A stretch of DNA of 64,000 nt from assembly GCF_040225985.1 (NCBI RefSeq), contig NZ_JBBPEU010000006.1, positions 141,543 through 205,542 on the forward strand, written 5' to 3'. The position numbers and the translations under genes are program-made. The notes beneath the pieces are model-generated. The model ran no database searches. It was not told the origin of the DNA and saw only the letters and a list, made by a program, of their open reading frames with translations. The stretch is from Shimia sp040225985. Its GTDB lineage: Bacteria > Pseudomonadota > Alphaproteobacteria > Rhodobacterales > Rhodobacteraceae. Below, one piece after another: positions 1 to 8,499 of the stretch. Position 1 is the stretch's first letter, and every line of letters starts with the position of its first letter.

Positions 1-21
1 CTGCAAGAGCGCATGGCATGA
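1..21 (+). CDS. 3' end of an unidentified upstream gene
   Basis: The first 21 bases read LQERMA followed by TGA. This stop overlaps the ATG of the next gene in an ATGA arrangement, which suggests translational coupling and an operon running in from the left. Six residues are too few to name the product. Given the neighbours, an acyl-CoA dehydrogenase would be plausible, but that is only a guess from context. Confidence 0.5.
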   Translation: MQERMA

Positions 22-686
22 GCCAGATGTTCCATCTTGTGCGTCACGCGCAGGCGTCGTTCGGGGCAGCGGATTACGACAACCTGTCAGAGTTGGGCCA
101 CCGCCAGTCCGAGGCGCTGGGCGTGGCTTTGAAACGGCAGGGCGCGGTGCCGGACAAGGTGTTCATCGGGGCCATGAAGCGGCATCGCCAGACCTGGGAA
201 GGCATGGCGCGCGGCATGGGGATCACGGCCGAGCCGGTGATCCTGCCGGGGTTGAACGAATTTGACTTCAAGGGCCTTCTGGATGCCCGTTTCGCCAGGG
301 GTGGCGCGCCAGAAGGCATGCATGACGACCGCCGCCAACATTTCCGCACCCTGCGGGACACGGTGCTGTTGTGGCAGAAAGACGAGATCGAGAACCCGCC
401 GGAACGCTTTGGGGATTTCGCGGCCCGTGTGCGCGAGGCGCGCGAAGTGATCGCGGCCAGCGACGCGCGCCTGCCGATGGCGGTATCTTCTGGTGGGGCC
501 ATCGGCCAGACCGTGGCCGAGATCACCGGCGGTCCGGCAGACCAGATGATAGCTCTGCAATTGCAGGTCAAGAACTGTGCCGTGGCGCGTTTTGTTGTCT
601 CGAAGAACGGCACTTGGCTGCACGGGTTCAACGAGACCCCGCATATTGATGCCAGCAACGAAGCTGACATGTTGACCTATAGCTGA
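18..686 (+). CDS. Histidine phosphatase family protein
   Basis: This 222-residue protein opens with the phosphohistidine motif LVRHAQAS at residues 7-14, the catalytic Arg-His pair of the phosphoglycerate mutase/SixA superfamily. Further family features are a KRHRQT segment near residue 54 and a late SSGGAIG segment near residue 158 that replaces the usual second-His motif region. The start overlaps the stop of the preceding gene (ATGA), and a phosphotransferase gene follows 13 bases downstream, so it sits in an operon. The substrate cannot be read from sequence. The family includes sugar-phosphate and phosphoprotein phosphatases, and the neighbours (ACAD10-type kinase, SDR) point to catabolism rather than glycolysis. 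Confidence 0.85.
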   Translation: MSQMFHLVRHAQASFGAADYDNLSELGHRQSEALGVALKRQGAVPDKVFIGAMKRHRQTWEGMARGMGITAEPVILPGLNEFDFKGLLDARFARGGAPEGMHDDRRQHFRTLRDTVLLWQKDEIENPPERFGDFAARVREAREVIAASDARLPMAVSSGGAIGQTVAEITGGPADQMIALQLQVKNCAVARFVVSKNGTWLHGFNETPHIDASNEADMLTYS

Positions 687-699
687 GGGAGGACGGCTT

Positions 700-1725
700 A
701 TGGACGCGACACATCTGGATACTGACGCCGTGGCGGCCTGGCTGTCCCAACACCTTGACGGGTTTGAGGGGCCGGTGACAGCCGAGAAATTCGCAGGCGG
801 GCAGTCGAACCCGACGTTTCTGTTAAAGACACCGGCGCGCGACTATGTGCTGCGCCGCAAACCCCCTGGGGTGCTGTTGAAGTCTGCCCACGCCGTCGAC
901 CGTGAATTTCGCGTGCAACAGGCGCTGGCGGGAACAGACGTGCCGGTCGCCCGCATGCATGTGCTGTGCGAAGACGATGCTGTGATCGGCTCGGCCTTCT
1001 ACGTGATGGAGCGCGTGCACGGACGCAACTTCGACGATCCCCGCATCCCCGAGGTTTCCACCGAAGACCGCAGCAAGGTGTTCGATCAGATGAACCGCGT
1101 TCTGGCGGCGATCCATTCGGTCGATATCGACGCGGTGGGTCTGTCGGACTATGGCCCGGAAGGGAATTACTTTGAACGTCAGGTCGGGCGCTGGACCAAG
1201 CAATACAGGGCTTCGGAGACCGAAACCGTGCCTGCCATGGATCAGCTGATCGAATGGCTGACGGAAAACATGCCCGAAGATGACGGCAAGCGCACACTGG
1301 TACATGGCGACTACCGGTTGGACAACCTTCTGTTTGCCGAAGATGGCACAGATTGTGTCGCGGTGCTGGATTGGGAATTGTCCACCATCGGGCATCCCTA
1401 TGCGGACCTTGCCGCAGTCATCATGCAGTGGCAGATGCCGCCCGGCGGGGCGGGACGGGGCCTGCAAGGCGTGGACCGCGCCGCGCTCGGTATCCCGAGC
1501 GACGCCGATTTCATCGCGGCCTATTGCCGGCGCATGGGACTATCGGGGATCGAACGGTTCGGGTTCTACCTGGCCTTCTGTTTCTTCCGCATGGCGGCGA
1601 TCATCCAGGGGGTCAAAAAACGCGGGCTGGAAGGCAACGCTTCTGATCCCGAACGCGCGGCCAAGATGGGCACTTATGTGCCGCTTTTCGCCCAAGCAGG
1701 TCTGGAGGCCACGAAACATGGATAA
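700..1725 (+). CDS. Phosphotransferase family protein (ACAD10/11 kinase-domain type)
   Basis: This 341-residue cytoplasmic kinase-like protein belongs to the aminoglycoside phosphotransferase/choline kinase fold. The catalytic loop LVHGDYRLDNLLF lies near residues 201-213 and the metal-binding DWE segment (VLDWELSTIGHP) follows at about 222. The N-terminal FAGGQSNPTFLL and YVLRRKPPG segments are typical of the ACAD10/ACAD11-like group, whose eukaryotic members phosphorylate 4-hydroxyacyl-CoA so that it can enter beta-oxidation. That role is inferred here. It overlaps the SDR start by 8 bases, so the two are probably translated together. Confidence 0.85.
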   Translation: MDATHLDTDAVAAWLSQHLDGFEGPVTAEKFAGGQSNPTFLLKTPARDYVLRRKPPGVLLKSAHAVDREFRVQQALAGTDVPVARMHVLCEDDAVIGSAFYVMERVHGRNFDDPRIPEVSTEDRSKVFDQMNRVLAAIHSVDIDAVGLSDYGPEGNYFERQVGRWTKQYRASETETVPAMDQLIEWLTENMPEDDGKRTLVHGDYRLDNLLFAEDGTDCVAVLDWELSTIGHPYADLAAVIMQWQMPPGGAGRGLQGVDRAALGIPSDADFIAAYCRRMGLSGIERFGFYLAFCFFRMAAIIQGVKKRGLEGNASDPERAAKMGTYVPLFAQAGLEATKHG

Positions 1726-2503
1726 ACGGTATCAGGATCAGGTGGTGATGATTACCGGCGCCGCCAGCGGGTTCGGCAAGATGGCCGCCACGCGATTCGC
1801 AGCCGAAGGGGCTAAGCTGGCCCTGTCGGATATTTCGGCCGATGCGCTGGCGCAGGTGGCCGATGATCTGCGCGCGGGAGGCGTCGAGGTCATCACCGAT
1901 GTCGTGGATGTCTCGCAAGCGGATCAGGTGATGGCCCATGGTGCCCACATCAAAGAGGCGTTCGGCGCGTTGAACGTGGGCATCAACAACGCTGGTGTGG
2001 GCCACACCCTGTGCCCCACCCATATGCTCAGCACCGAAGAGTTCGATTTCAACTATGCCGTCAATGCGCGCGGTGTGTTCCTGTGTATGAAGGTGCAGAT
2101 CCCCTTCATGCTCGAGGCGGGGCAGGGCGCCATCCTGAATGTGTCCTCTGCGGCGGGCCTGACAGGGGCGGCCATGCTGTCGGGCTATGCGGCGGCGAAA
2201 CATGCGGTGGTGGGGCTGACACGCGCGGCGGCGGATGAATATGCCCGTAAGAAAATCCGCGTGAACGCCCTGTGCCCGGCCTTTACCGTCACACCGATGG
2301 TCGAGGAAATGGCCGAACAGATGGTCGCGCGTGGCGGGATCACGCGGGATCAGGCCTATGGCAACATTGCGCAGCGGATCCCCATGGGCCGCGTGGCCCA
2401 GCCCGAAGAGATCGTGCAAGCCATGCTCTGGGCCTGCGCGCCGGAAAACAGCTTTATGACTGGACAGACCATTGCGCTGGACGGCGGCCTTACCGCCATC
2501 TGA
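1718..2503 (+). CDS. Short-chain dehydrogenase/reductase (SDR)
   Basis: This 261-residue NAD(P)-dependent oxidoreductase has the glycine-rich cofactor motif TGAASGFG at residues 12-19, the NNAG motif (INNAGVGH) near residue 90, and the catalytic SGYAAAKH (Tyr-x-x-x-Lys) near residue 156. The C-terminal GQTIALDGGL is the usual classical SDR ending. The reading frame is open far upstream, but the ATG at 1718 was chosen because the Rossmann fold begins right after it and it overlaps the preceding stop. With the upstream phosphotransferase it probably handles a hydroxyacyl or alcohol intermediate. The substrate is unknown. Confidence 0.88.
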   Translation: MDKRYQDQVVMITGAASGFGKMAATRFAAEGAKLALSDISADALAQVADDLRAGGVEVITDVVDVSQADQVMAHGAHIKEAFGALNVGINNAGVGHTLCPTHMLSTEEFDFNYAVNARGVFLCMKVQIPFMLEAGQGAILNVSSAAGLTGAAMLSGYAAAKHAVVGLTRAAADEYARKKIRVNALCPAFTVTPMVEEMAEQMVARGGITRDQAYGNIAQRIPMGRVAQPEEIVQAMLWACAPENSFMTGQTIALDGGLTAI

Positions 2504-2580
2504 CCGTTTTCTTGGCAGGGCGGCGCGTAGAAGGCCGCTCTTGCATGCGGGTTCTCCGGTCCTGTTCAAATTGATGTGAT

Positions 2581-2596
2581 ATTCCGTGTTCGGAAT
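2581..2596. promoter_or_regulatory. Inverted repeat upstream of the cytochrome c' gene
   Basis: Arms ATTCCG and CGGAAT flank a TGTT spacer, about 92 bases before the cytochrome c' start. The symmetry is exact over six base pairs and there is no following T-run, so an operator fits better than a terminator. The binding protein is unknown. Confidence 0.35.
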
Positions 2597-2688
2597 GCGA
2601 AAACTTCTGGCGATTCTTGCGGCGGGATGCAACGCTTGTCGCGTTCAACGGATGAGCCACACACTTTATTGAGATTGGAGCCAACCTA

Positions 2689-3132
2689 ATGCGTTACGCA
2701 CTTATTGCTGCCCTTATTGCCGCCCCGACCCTGTCCATGGCAGGTCCGGCAGAAGACACCGTCGCCGCCCGTCAGGGGTTTTACAAATTGTTGGGGGCGA
2801 ACATGGGTGTTCTGGCCGGCATGGCACAGGGCAAGATGGACTATGACTCGGCCAAGGCGCAAACCGCCGCCGACAACATGGTCGTCCTGACCACCTATAA
2901 CGGCGCGCACCTGTTTGCACCCGGCACCTCGTCCGAAGACGTAAAAGGCGCGCGGGCCCTGCCCAAAATCTGGGAAGACTTCCCGGGTGTTCAGGCCAAG
3001 GCCGCGGATTTCCAGGCCGCTGTCAAGGCGATGCAGGAAGTGGCCGGCAGTGGTCAGGCCGAAATGACGGCAGCCCTTGGCCCGCTTGGCGGCACCTGCA
3101 AGGCGTGCCACTCTAACTATCGCGCCGACTGA
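2689..3132 (+). CDS. Cytochrome c' (class II c-type cytochrome)
   Basis: This 147-residue periplasmic haem protein has a Sec signal peptide (MRYALIAALIAAPTLSMA) and a single C-terminal haem site CKACH at residues 138-142, the hallmark of four-helix cytochromes c'. Family members bind NO and are linked to nitrosative-stress defence, although some work in electron transfer. The gene has its own upstream region of 185 bases and is followed 11 bases later by a cytochrome b561-type gene, a common pair in this bacterial group that suggests electron delivery through the b-type protein. Confidence 0.92.
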   Translation: MRYALIAALIAAPTLSMAGPAEDTVAARQGFYKLLGANMGVLAGMAQGKMDYDSAKAQTAADNMVVLTTYNGAHLFAPGTSSEDVKGARALPKIWEDFPGVQAKAADFQAAVKAMQEVAGSGQAEMTAALGPLGGTCKACHSNYRAD

Positions 3133-3143
3133 GGCCAACTGAC

Positions 3144-3743
3144 ATGACCAAGCAGATCCCCGAGGGTGTCTCGCGCGAGAAAATATGGGATATCGGCACG
3201 CGCCTGTTCCATTGGGCCTTGGTGATCTGCGTGGTCGCGGCGTGGGGGCTGGGCAAATTCGGCCCCAACATCATGACGCTGCATTTCTACTTCGGTTATG
3301 CGGTCATCGCGCTGCTGGTGTTCCGCATTCTATGGGGGCTGGTCGGACCGGCCCCCGTCCGTTTCGTGAATTTCATCTATGGCCCCGGAAAGACGCTGAA
3401 ATACGCGGCTACCCTGAAGGACCGCAAGCCGTCCTACTGGCCAGGGCACAATCCGATCGGGGCCTTGTCCGTGTTCGCGATCCTCGCGATCCTGATCGCT
3501 CAGGTCTCGACCGGCCTTTTTGCCGACCCTGACGATTACATCAATGTCGGTCCGCTGGCCGATATGGTCAGTTCCGGGACAAATCGCACGGCGACGCGCC
3601 TTCACAACCAGATGTCTACGGTTATCCTGCTTCTGGTGCTGCTGCATGTCGCGGCGATCCTGTTCTACAAGCGGTTCAAGGGCGAAAACCTCGTGACTCC
3701 GATGATCACCGGCTGGAAACTGGTGCGCAAAGACCGGTCGTGA
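3144..3743 (+). CDS. Cytochrome b561 / Ni-Fe hydrogenase b-type cytochrome
   Basis: This 199-residue integral membrane dihaem protein has four hydrophobic segments. Likely haem-ligating histidines are in TRLFHWALV (near residue 22), LHFYFGY (near 47), HNQMS (near 154) and LLHVAAILFYKRF (near 167). The order IWDxGTRLFHWAL is typical of the prokaryotic cytochrome b561 family. It probably passes electrons from quinol to the periplasmic cytochrome c' encoded immediately upstream. Confidence 0.9.
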   Translation: MTKQIPEGVSREKIWDIGTRLFHWALVICVVAAWGLGKFGPNIMTLHFYFGYAVIALLVFRILWGLVGPAPVRFVNFIYGPGKTLKYAATLKDRKPSYWPGHNPIGALSVFAILAILIAQVSTGLFADPDDYINVGPLADMVSSGTNRTATRLHNQMSTVILLLVLLHVAAILFYKRFKGENLVTPMITGWKLVRKDRS

Positions 3744-3784
3744 GAGGCTTTTCCTTTTCGTTCGTCGCGGGCTAGAACGGGCGC

Positions 3785-4204
3785 ATGACAATGACACCGC
3801 TTGACCCCCGCCTCGACGAAACGCCTTATGCGCTGCAAAAACACCTCGGGTTTCATCTGACCCACTGGGGTGCGGATCATGCGCGGCTGGAATTGCCGAT
3901 CGAGCACTACCTGTCGAACCGGGCCGGTCTGCCGCATGGTGGGGTCTATGCGACTCTGCTGGATACGGTGATGGGCTATGCGGGCTGCTATACCGGCGAT
4001 CCGGATCACAAACGCCTTGCTTTGACGCTGTCGCTGACCACAAATTTCCTGAGCCGTCCCAAGGGACGATTGCTGATTGCCGAAGGGCGCAAGGTGGGCG
4101 GCGGGGCGGCGACCTTCTTTGCCGAGGCGACCGTTCTGGACGAAACCGGCGAGGTGATCGCGCGTGGCTCGGGCGCGTTCAAGTATCGCAAGACCACCTT
4201 GTAG
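3785..4204 (+). CDS. PaaI-family hotdog-fold thioesterase
   Basis: This 139-residue protein has the hotdog signature NRAGLPHGGVYATLLDTVMGYAG in the first half and a strand-rich second half (LTTNFLSRPKGRLLIAEGR). The family hydrolyses acyl- or aryl-CoA thioesters in the cytoplasm and commonly clears dead-end CoA esters of aromatic catabolism. The start at 3785 has a second in-frame ATG two codons later. It lies between the cytochrome pair and the multicopper oxidase without clear linkage to either. Confidence 0.85.
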   Translation: MTMTPLDPRLDETPYALQKHLGFHLTHWGADHARLELPIEHYLSNRAGLPHGGVYATLLDTVMGYAGCYTGDPDHKRLALTLSLTTNFLSRPKGRLLIAEGRKVGGGAATFFAEATVLDETGEVIARGSGAFKYRKTTL

Positions 4205-4310
4205 TCTGTTTGTGGGGGGGGGGCGTGGCCCGCGTGCCCAAGCAACTGTGACTTGCCTTTGGCCGGGTGGCGGATAGGTTTGGAGAAACCCAGTTTCCGG
4301 AGATTGCCCC

Positions 4311-5699
4311 ATGCCACACCTGACCCGTCGCCAGTTTTCCGGTGTCCTGCTGGGCGGTGTCGTCGCAAGCGCGCTGCCGCGCCTGTCCCGTGCAGCAAGT
4401 GCGCCGCGCCTCGTGGCGCAGGAAGGCATGGCGCGTCTCGCGCCTCCGGACTATCCCGAAACTGTGATCTGGGGCTATGGTGGAACGGTGCCCGGTCCCG
4501 AAATCCGTGTCCGGCAGGGGCAGCGTGTGATGCGCGACTTCATGAACCAGTTGCCGCAACCGTCAACCGTGCACTGGCATGGCATTCGGATCGACAATGC
4601 CATGGACGGCGTGGCTGGCATGACTCAGCCCGCCGTCGCATCGGGCGAGAACTTTCTTTATGATTTTGCCGTGCCTGATGCGGGCACCTACTGGTATCAC
4701 CCGCACAATCGGACATGGGAGCAGATGGCGCGGGGCCTTTACGGGGCGCTGATTGTTGAGGAGCCAGAGGGTGCGATTCCGGTGGACCATGACGAGGTTC
4801 TGCTGCTGGATGACTGGCGTCTGGCCGAAGATGCCCAGATTGCAGGCGGCTTCGGGGCGCTGCACGACTGGGCGCATGGCGGGCGGCTTGGCAACTGGGT
4901 GACGGTGAACGGGGATGGCGCGTTCTCGCGTCCGGTCAAGACCAACGCGCGGATGCGCCTGCGTCTGGTGAACACGGCCAATGCCCGCATCTTCACGCTT
5001 GAGGCACAGGGTTTCAAAGGCTGGGTCGTGGCGCTCGACGGGATGCCACTCGACGCGCCCGAACCGCTGGAGCGCCTGACACTGGCCCCGGCACAGCGCG
5101 CGGACCTGGTGGTGGATGTGCTGGCCGACGAGGGTGAAGAGGCGCTGCTGGTCAGTTTCGAACGCGATGGCGGTTTTGCCGTGGCGGGTTTCCCTGTCAC
5201 TGGCCGCGCCCGTCCGGCGCGTCTTGCGGCCCCCGGCCCCCTGCCACCCAACCCCGTTCCGGAACTGGGTGACCTCACCATCGCACGCAGTGTGCCTCTG
5301 GTGATGGAAGGGGGCGCGATGGGTGGGTTGCAAAGTGCCATGCTAAATGGGCAGGACACACCGATCCGCGAGATGGCGGCCAAGGGCAAGGTCTGGGCGT
5401 TCAACGGCATGGCGGATATGTCGGATACCCCGCTGATCGCCGCGGAACGCGGGGAAACCATTCGTATCAGGATGACGAATGACACGGCATGGCCGCACGG
5501 GATGCACCTTCATGGTCACCACTTCCGCGAAGTGATGCCCGATGGCACCACCGGTCCGCTGCGCGATACGCTGTTGATGGATCGTGGCGCGGTGGCCGAG
5601 ATCGCCTTTGTCGCGGACAATCCCGGCAAGTGGTTGTTGCATTGTCACATGCTGGAACACTCCGCCGCCGGCATGATGACGTGGCTCAGCGTGACCTGA
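4311..5699 (+). CDS. Tat-exported multicopper oxidase
   Basis: This 462-residue protein has a twin-arginine signal (TRRQFSGVLLGG at residues 5-16). Copper-binding motifs are HWHG (88-91), WYHPH (128-132), HLHGHHF in the C-terminal domain, and the final HCHMLEHSAAGMM (444-456), which carries the type 1 Cys445, flanking His ligands and a likely axial Met. This set indicates three cupredoxin domains and an intact T1 plus trinuclear cluster. Family members oxidise phenols, Cu(I) or other metals in the periplasm, and the substrate here is unknown. A G10 run lies about 90 bases upstream of the start. Confidence 0.92.
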   Translation: MPHLTRRQFSGVLLGGVVASALPRLSRAASAPRLVAQEGMARLAPPDYPETVIWGYGGTVPGPEIRVRQGQRVMRDFMNQLPQPSTVHWHGIRIDNAMDGVAGMTQPAVASGENFLYDFAVPDAGTYWYHPHNRTWEQMARGLYGALIVEEPEGAIPVDHDEVLLLDDWRLAEDAQIAGGFGALHDWAHGGRLGNWVTVNGDGAFSRPVKTNARMRLRLVNTANARIFTLEAQGFKGWVVALDGMPLDAPEPLERLTLAPAQRADLVVDVLADEGEEALLVSFERDGGFAVAGFPVTGRARPARLAAPGPLPPNPVPELGDLTIARSVPLVMEGGAMGGLQSAMLNGQDTPIREMAAKGKVWAFNGMADMSDTPLIAAERGETIRIRMTNDTAWPHGMHLHGHHFREVMPDGTTGPLRDTLLMDRGAVAEIAFVADNPGKWLLHCHMLEHSAAGMMTWLSVT

Positions 5700-5703
5700 G
5701 ACC

Positions 5704-7113
5704 TCAGGCTGCCACGGCCTGTGCGTCTTCGGTCAGGGCAATCACTGCATTCAGGATATAGTCGATCGTACTCTCGTCCATCAGGTAGCTGAGGTTCAAC
5801 CGCACGAACCCCGGCTTGCTTGCGGTCTCGCCTGACAGGATATCGTCGCGGATCCGGTCCGAAGTCGCGTCATCAATGCCCATCAGGTCATGCACGTACG
5901 GCCCCGCGCAGGAACAGCCGCCGCGCGCCTGTATGCCGAACCGGTCCGACAGCGCGCGGGTAAAGGCGCGATAATCCATCCGCGCTCCGCTGCCATCGCG
6001 CGGCACAAAAGACAGGAAGGGCAGGCGATCCGTCTTTTCGGGGGCAAGGATGTCAATGCCGGAAACACCTCCCCAGGCGTCGAACGCCCTCCGCGTGTTT
6101 CCGGCATTGCGGGAAGAGATGGTCTCTTGCCCGATCACGTCCTTCACCAATAGGGCCAGCGCGGCGCGGATGTCGCCGATCACGTTCGGCGTTCCGCCTT
6201 CCTCGCGTTGTTCCAGACGTTTGACATAATCGTGGCGATGCGCATTGACGAAAGCCACCGTACCGCCACCGGGGCGGCTGGGTGTCTGGGTGCGCACGGC
6301 ATCGCGACGCAGGATCAGAACGCCGCTGGCCCCGGGGCCGCCGATGAATTTATGGGGCGACAGGACCACCGCATCAATCGCGGCGCCGTCGGGCTGGGTC
6401 ATGTTCACGGGCAGGTAGGGGCCACCACCTGCATAATCCCAGACCATTGCCGCGCCATGGGCCTTGACCGCATGGGTGACAGCCGCGACATCCGTGCAGA
6501 TTCCGGTCACGTTCGATGCGGCGGAAAAGGCGGCAATCGTCAGACCTTGCGCGGTGCAACGGATCAGCGTGTCATTTAGTTCGGCCATGTCCGGCCCGCC
6601 TTCCGGAGCTTCGGAAATCTCGATCACCGTGGCGCCGCTCTCGCGCCAGGGCAGGATGTTCGAATGGTGTTCATAAGGGCCGGTGATCACAAAGGCGGGG
6701 TGCCCCGTCGCCACCGCGTCGCGCAGCCCCAGAAGGTGCACCAACTGGTTCAGCCCCGAGGTCGCGCCAGACCCCGAAAAGATCACGGCATGTTCCGCCG
6801 GGGTGCCGCCACATTTCGCGGCAATTACCGCGCGCGCCTCTTCACGCAGGGCGGTCATGGTGGCCCCGCAATAGGAATCCGAGGTGTGGGTGTTGGCATA
6901 ATAGGGCAGAACTTCGGTCATCACGAAGTCTTCGACCTGCCGCAGGGGGCGCCCCGAAGCGATGTAGTCGGCGTAGACCAGCGGTTTCGCCCCATAGGGC
7001 GTGTCGATCATCGCGGATTTGCCGATCTGTCCGTCTTGCAGGGCGGCAAGGGCATCGGGTTGGCAACGCAGGCTTGTTTCGAAATCGGCAAGGCTCTGAT
7101 GGCGGAGGGTCAT
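5704..7113 (-). CDS. Class V aminotransferase-fold PLP enzyme (cysteine desulfurase-like)
   Basis: This 469-residue enzyme has the PLP lysine in LSPHKFIGGPG and the cofactor-stacking region VIFSGSGATSGLNQ. A cysteine in RGGCSCAGPYVHD sits near where SufS/CsdB-type enzymes carry their persulfide Cys. It is longer than typical SufS (about 410 residues), and no Fe-S assembly genes are nearby, so a specialised selenocysteine/cysteine lyase or a transaminase are both possible. The start at 7113 (MTLRHQSLADFE) was preferred over an upstream extension that would run into the divergent Lrp gene. Its promoter region carries a palindrome probably bound by that regulator. Confidence 0.82.
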   Translation of the reverse strand: MTLRHQSLADFETSLRCQPDALAALQDGQIGKSAMIDTPYGAKPLVYADYIASGRPLRQVEDFVMTEVLPYYANTHTSDSYCGATMTALREEARAVIAAKCGGTPAEHAVIFSGSGATSGLNQLVHLLGLRDAVATGHPAFVITGPYEHHSNILPWRESGATVIEISEAPEGGPDMAELNDTLIRCTAQGLTIAAFSAASNVTGICTDVAAVTHAVKAHGAAMVWDYAGGGPYLPVNMTQPDGAAIDAVVLSPHKFIGGPGASGVLILRRDAVRTQTPSRPGGGTVAFVNAHRHDYVKRLEQREEGGTPNVIGDIRAALALLVKDVIGQETISSRNAGNTRRAFDAWGGVSGIDILAPEKTDRLPFLSFVPRDGSGARMDYRAFTRALSDRFGIQARGGCSCAGPYVHDLMGIDDATSDRIRDDILSGETASKPGFVRLNLSYLMDESTIDYILNAVIALTEDAQAVAA

Positions 7114-7189
7114 GGTTTCTTGCACCTGTGGAAAGAGCGTGAGTGGTGGTGCAATCAAGATATTGAGGCCAAGCTGCAGAAACTTCGCC

Positions 7190-7217
7190 CAATTTTGTGG
7201 ATAATTCACAAAAATTG
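7190..7217. promoter_or_regulatory. Candidate Lrp-type operator between divergent genes
   Basis: A near-perfect inverted repeat, CAATTTTGTG and CACAAAAATTG around the spacer GATAATT, lies in the 120-base divergent region. Symmetry is complete except for one extra A in the right arm. Its place just upstream of the Lrp/AsnC gene suggests autoregulation and control of the PLP enzyme. Confidence 0.5.
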
Positions 7218-7233
7218 TGTCATTTGATCGAAG

Positions 7234-7701
7234 ATGAAAGAAAAATTGGATCAGATTGACAGGCGCATTCTGGATGTCGCTCAACGCGACGGATCGCTGT
7301 CACAACGGGAACTGGCCGATCGGGTAGGCCTTTCGCAGAATGCCCTGTGGCGGCGTTTGCAGGCCCTGGAAAAGGCAGGAATCCTGCTCGGATCGCGGCG
7401 GCGCGTGGACGCGGGCAAGCTGGGGCTGGACCTGACCGTTTTTGTGATGGTGCGCACCCGCAGCCATTCCGACGAATGGATCGAAGCGTTCCGGACCCAC
7501 GTGAGCCGCATCCCCGAGGTGGTCGAGATGCACCGCATCGGGGGCGACTGGGACTATATGCTCAAGGTCGTGACCCGAGGGATGCAGGGCTATGACGGCG
7601 TGTACCGCCGCCTCACCACTGGGATCGAGCTGGAAACGGTCACGGGGTTTTTCTCGATGGAAACCATGTTGGAAGACCGCCCGCTAGATGTGTTTGGCTA
7701 A
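7234..7701 (+). CDS. Lrp/AsnC family transcriptional regulator
   Basis: This 155-residue regulator has an N-terminal helix-turn-helix (LSQRELADRVGLSQNALWRRLQ, residues 22-43, shown here only to place it) and a C-terminal RAM ligand-binding domain (FVMVRTRSHSDEWI... VVEMHRIGGDWDYMLKV). Such proteins form octamers and sense amino acids. It is transcribed divergently from the PLP enzyme, which is its probable target. Its stop overlaps the stop of the convergent cupin gene by two bases. Confidence 0.92.
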   Translation: MKEKLDQIDRRILDVAQRDGSLSQRELADRVGLSQNALWRRLQALEKAGILLGSRRRVDAGKLGLDLTVFVMVRTRSHSDEWIEAFRTHVSRIPEVVEMHRIGGDWDYMLKVVTRGMQGYDGVYRRLTTGIELETVTGFFSMETMLEDRPLDVFG

Positions 7702-8369
7702 GCGGGCACGGCCTCGGGCGTGAGGTGGCCCGTTTTCACATAGATCAGGCAGCCTTCGTCGGAAAAGGGCGTGTGCTCTGACATGTGCGGGCTGCGGATC
7801 CAGCTTCCGGCGGGGTAATCGCCGTGTTCATCCTGAAAGGTGCCTTCCAGCACCAGAATTTCTTCGCCACCCCAATGACGGTGGCGCGTGAACTGCGTGC
7901 CTGGGGCCCAGCGGACCAGCGCGACATTTTCGCCCTCGACCGCGTGCAGGGGCAACACCGACAGGCCGGGTACGGCGCCGGGGCGGAAATCGGCCGTGGT
8001 CGTGTCGATATGGAACTGGTGCTGATCGTCGGCGTCAAACTGATGTAGCTTTACGAAGATGACACAGCCTTCGTCCGTGTGCGGCGTGTGCGAGGTGCCA
8101 ATCGGGTTCCGGACATAGGTGCCTGCGGGATAATCACCGGTTTCGTCCGAGAACACGCCCTCCAGCACAAGGAACTCTTCGCCGCCGCCATGGGTGTGGG
8201 CGTCAAACCGGGATTCGGGGGCAAAACGCACAAGGCTGGTCGCACGCGCGACCTCATCCCCGATCCGGTCCAGCATCATGCGTTCCACCCCGTTGGCCGG
8301 GGATTTGACCCAGTCGCGATCCTCGGGGCGAATGACGACACGTTTCGAAAAATCTGAGTTGATCCGCAT
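7698..8369 (-). CDS. Bicupin protein (duplicated ChrR-type cupin)
   Basis: This 223-residue protein contains two copies of the same cupin. Each has a metal-binding H-x-H-x-GGEE segment followed by LVLEG and then GDYPAG, and ends in SxHTP-x-x-DEGC (first copy near residues 55-115, second near 160-215). This resembles the C-terminal cupin of the anti-sigma factor ChrR, but no ZAS domain or sigma gene is present. It may act as a small metal-dependent dioxygenase or sensor. The start at 8369 follows a clear GGAG ribosome-binding site and was preferred over longer in-frame starts. It diverges from arsR. Confidence 0.82.
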   Translation of the reverse strand: MRINSDFSKRVVIRPEDRDWVKSPANGVERMMLDRIGDEVARATSLVRFAPESRFDAHTHGGGEEFLVLEGVFSDETGDYPAGTYVRNPIGTSHTPHTDEGCVIFVKLHQFDADDQHQFHIDTTTADFRPGAVPGLSVLPLHAVEGENVALVRWAPGTQFTRHRHWGGEEILVLEGTFQDEHGDYPAGSWIRSPHMSEHTPFSDEGCLIYVKTGHLTPEAVPA

Positions 8370-8499
8370 GGTGCTGCTCCTTTTACGCCCTCCAGACATA
8401 GGCGCTTTTGCGGACCGGTCAATGAACCGCGCTTTGGGCGGGGTCATAAAAGTTTCATCGAAACAGGGCATTTCAGGCTTGCGCGCCCAATTCAATTCG

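Noticed and set aside
1280..1717. Open upstream extension of the SDR reading frame
   Set aside because: It lies wholly inside the phosphotransferase gene in another frame; the SDR fold begins right after the ATG at 1718.
2570..2583. Possible FNR/NnrR box (TTGAT half-site) upstream of cytochrome c'
   Set aside because: Only the left half matches; the right half TATTC is far from ATCAA.
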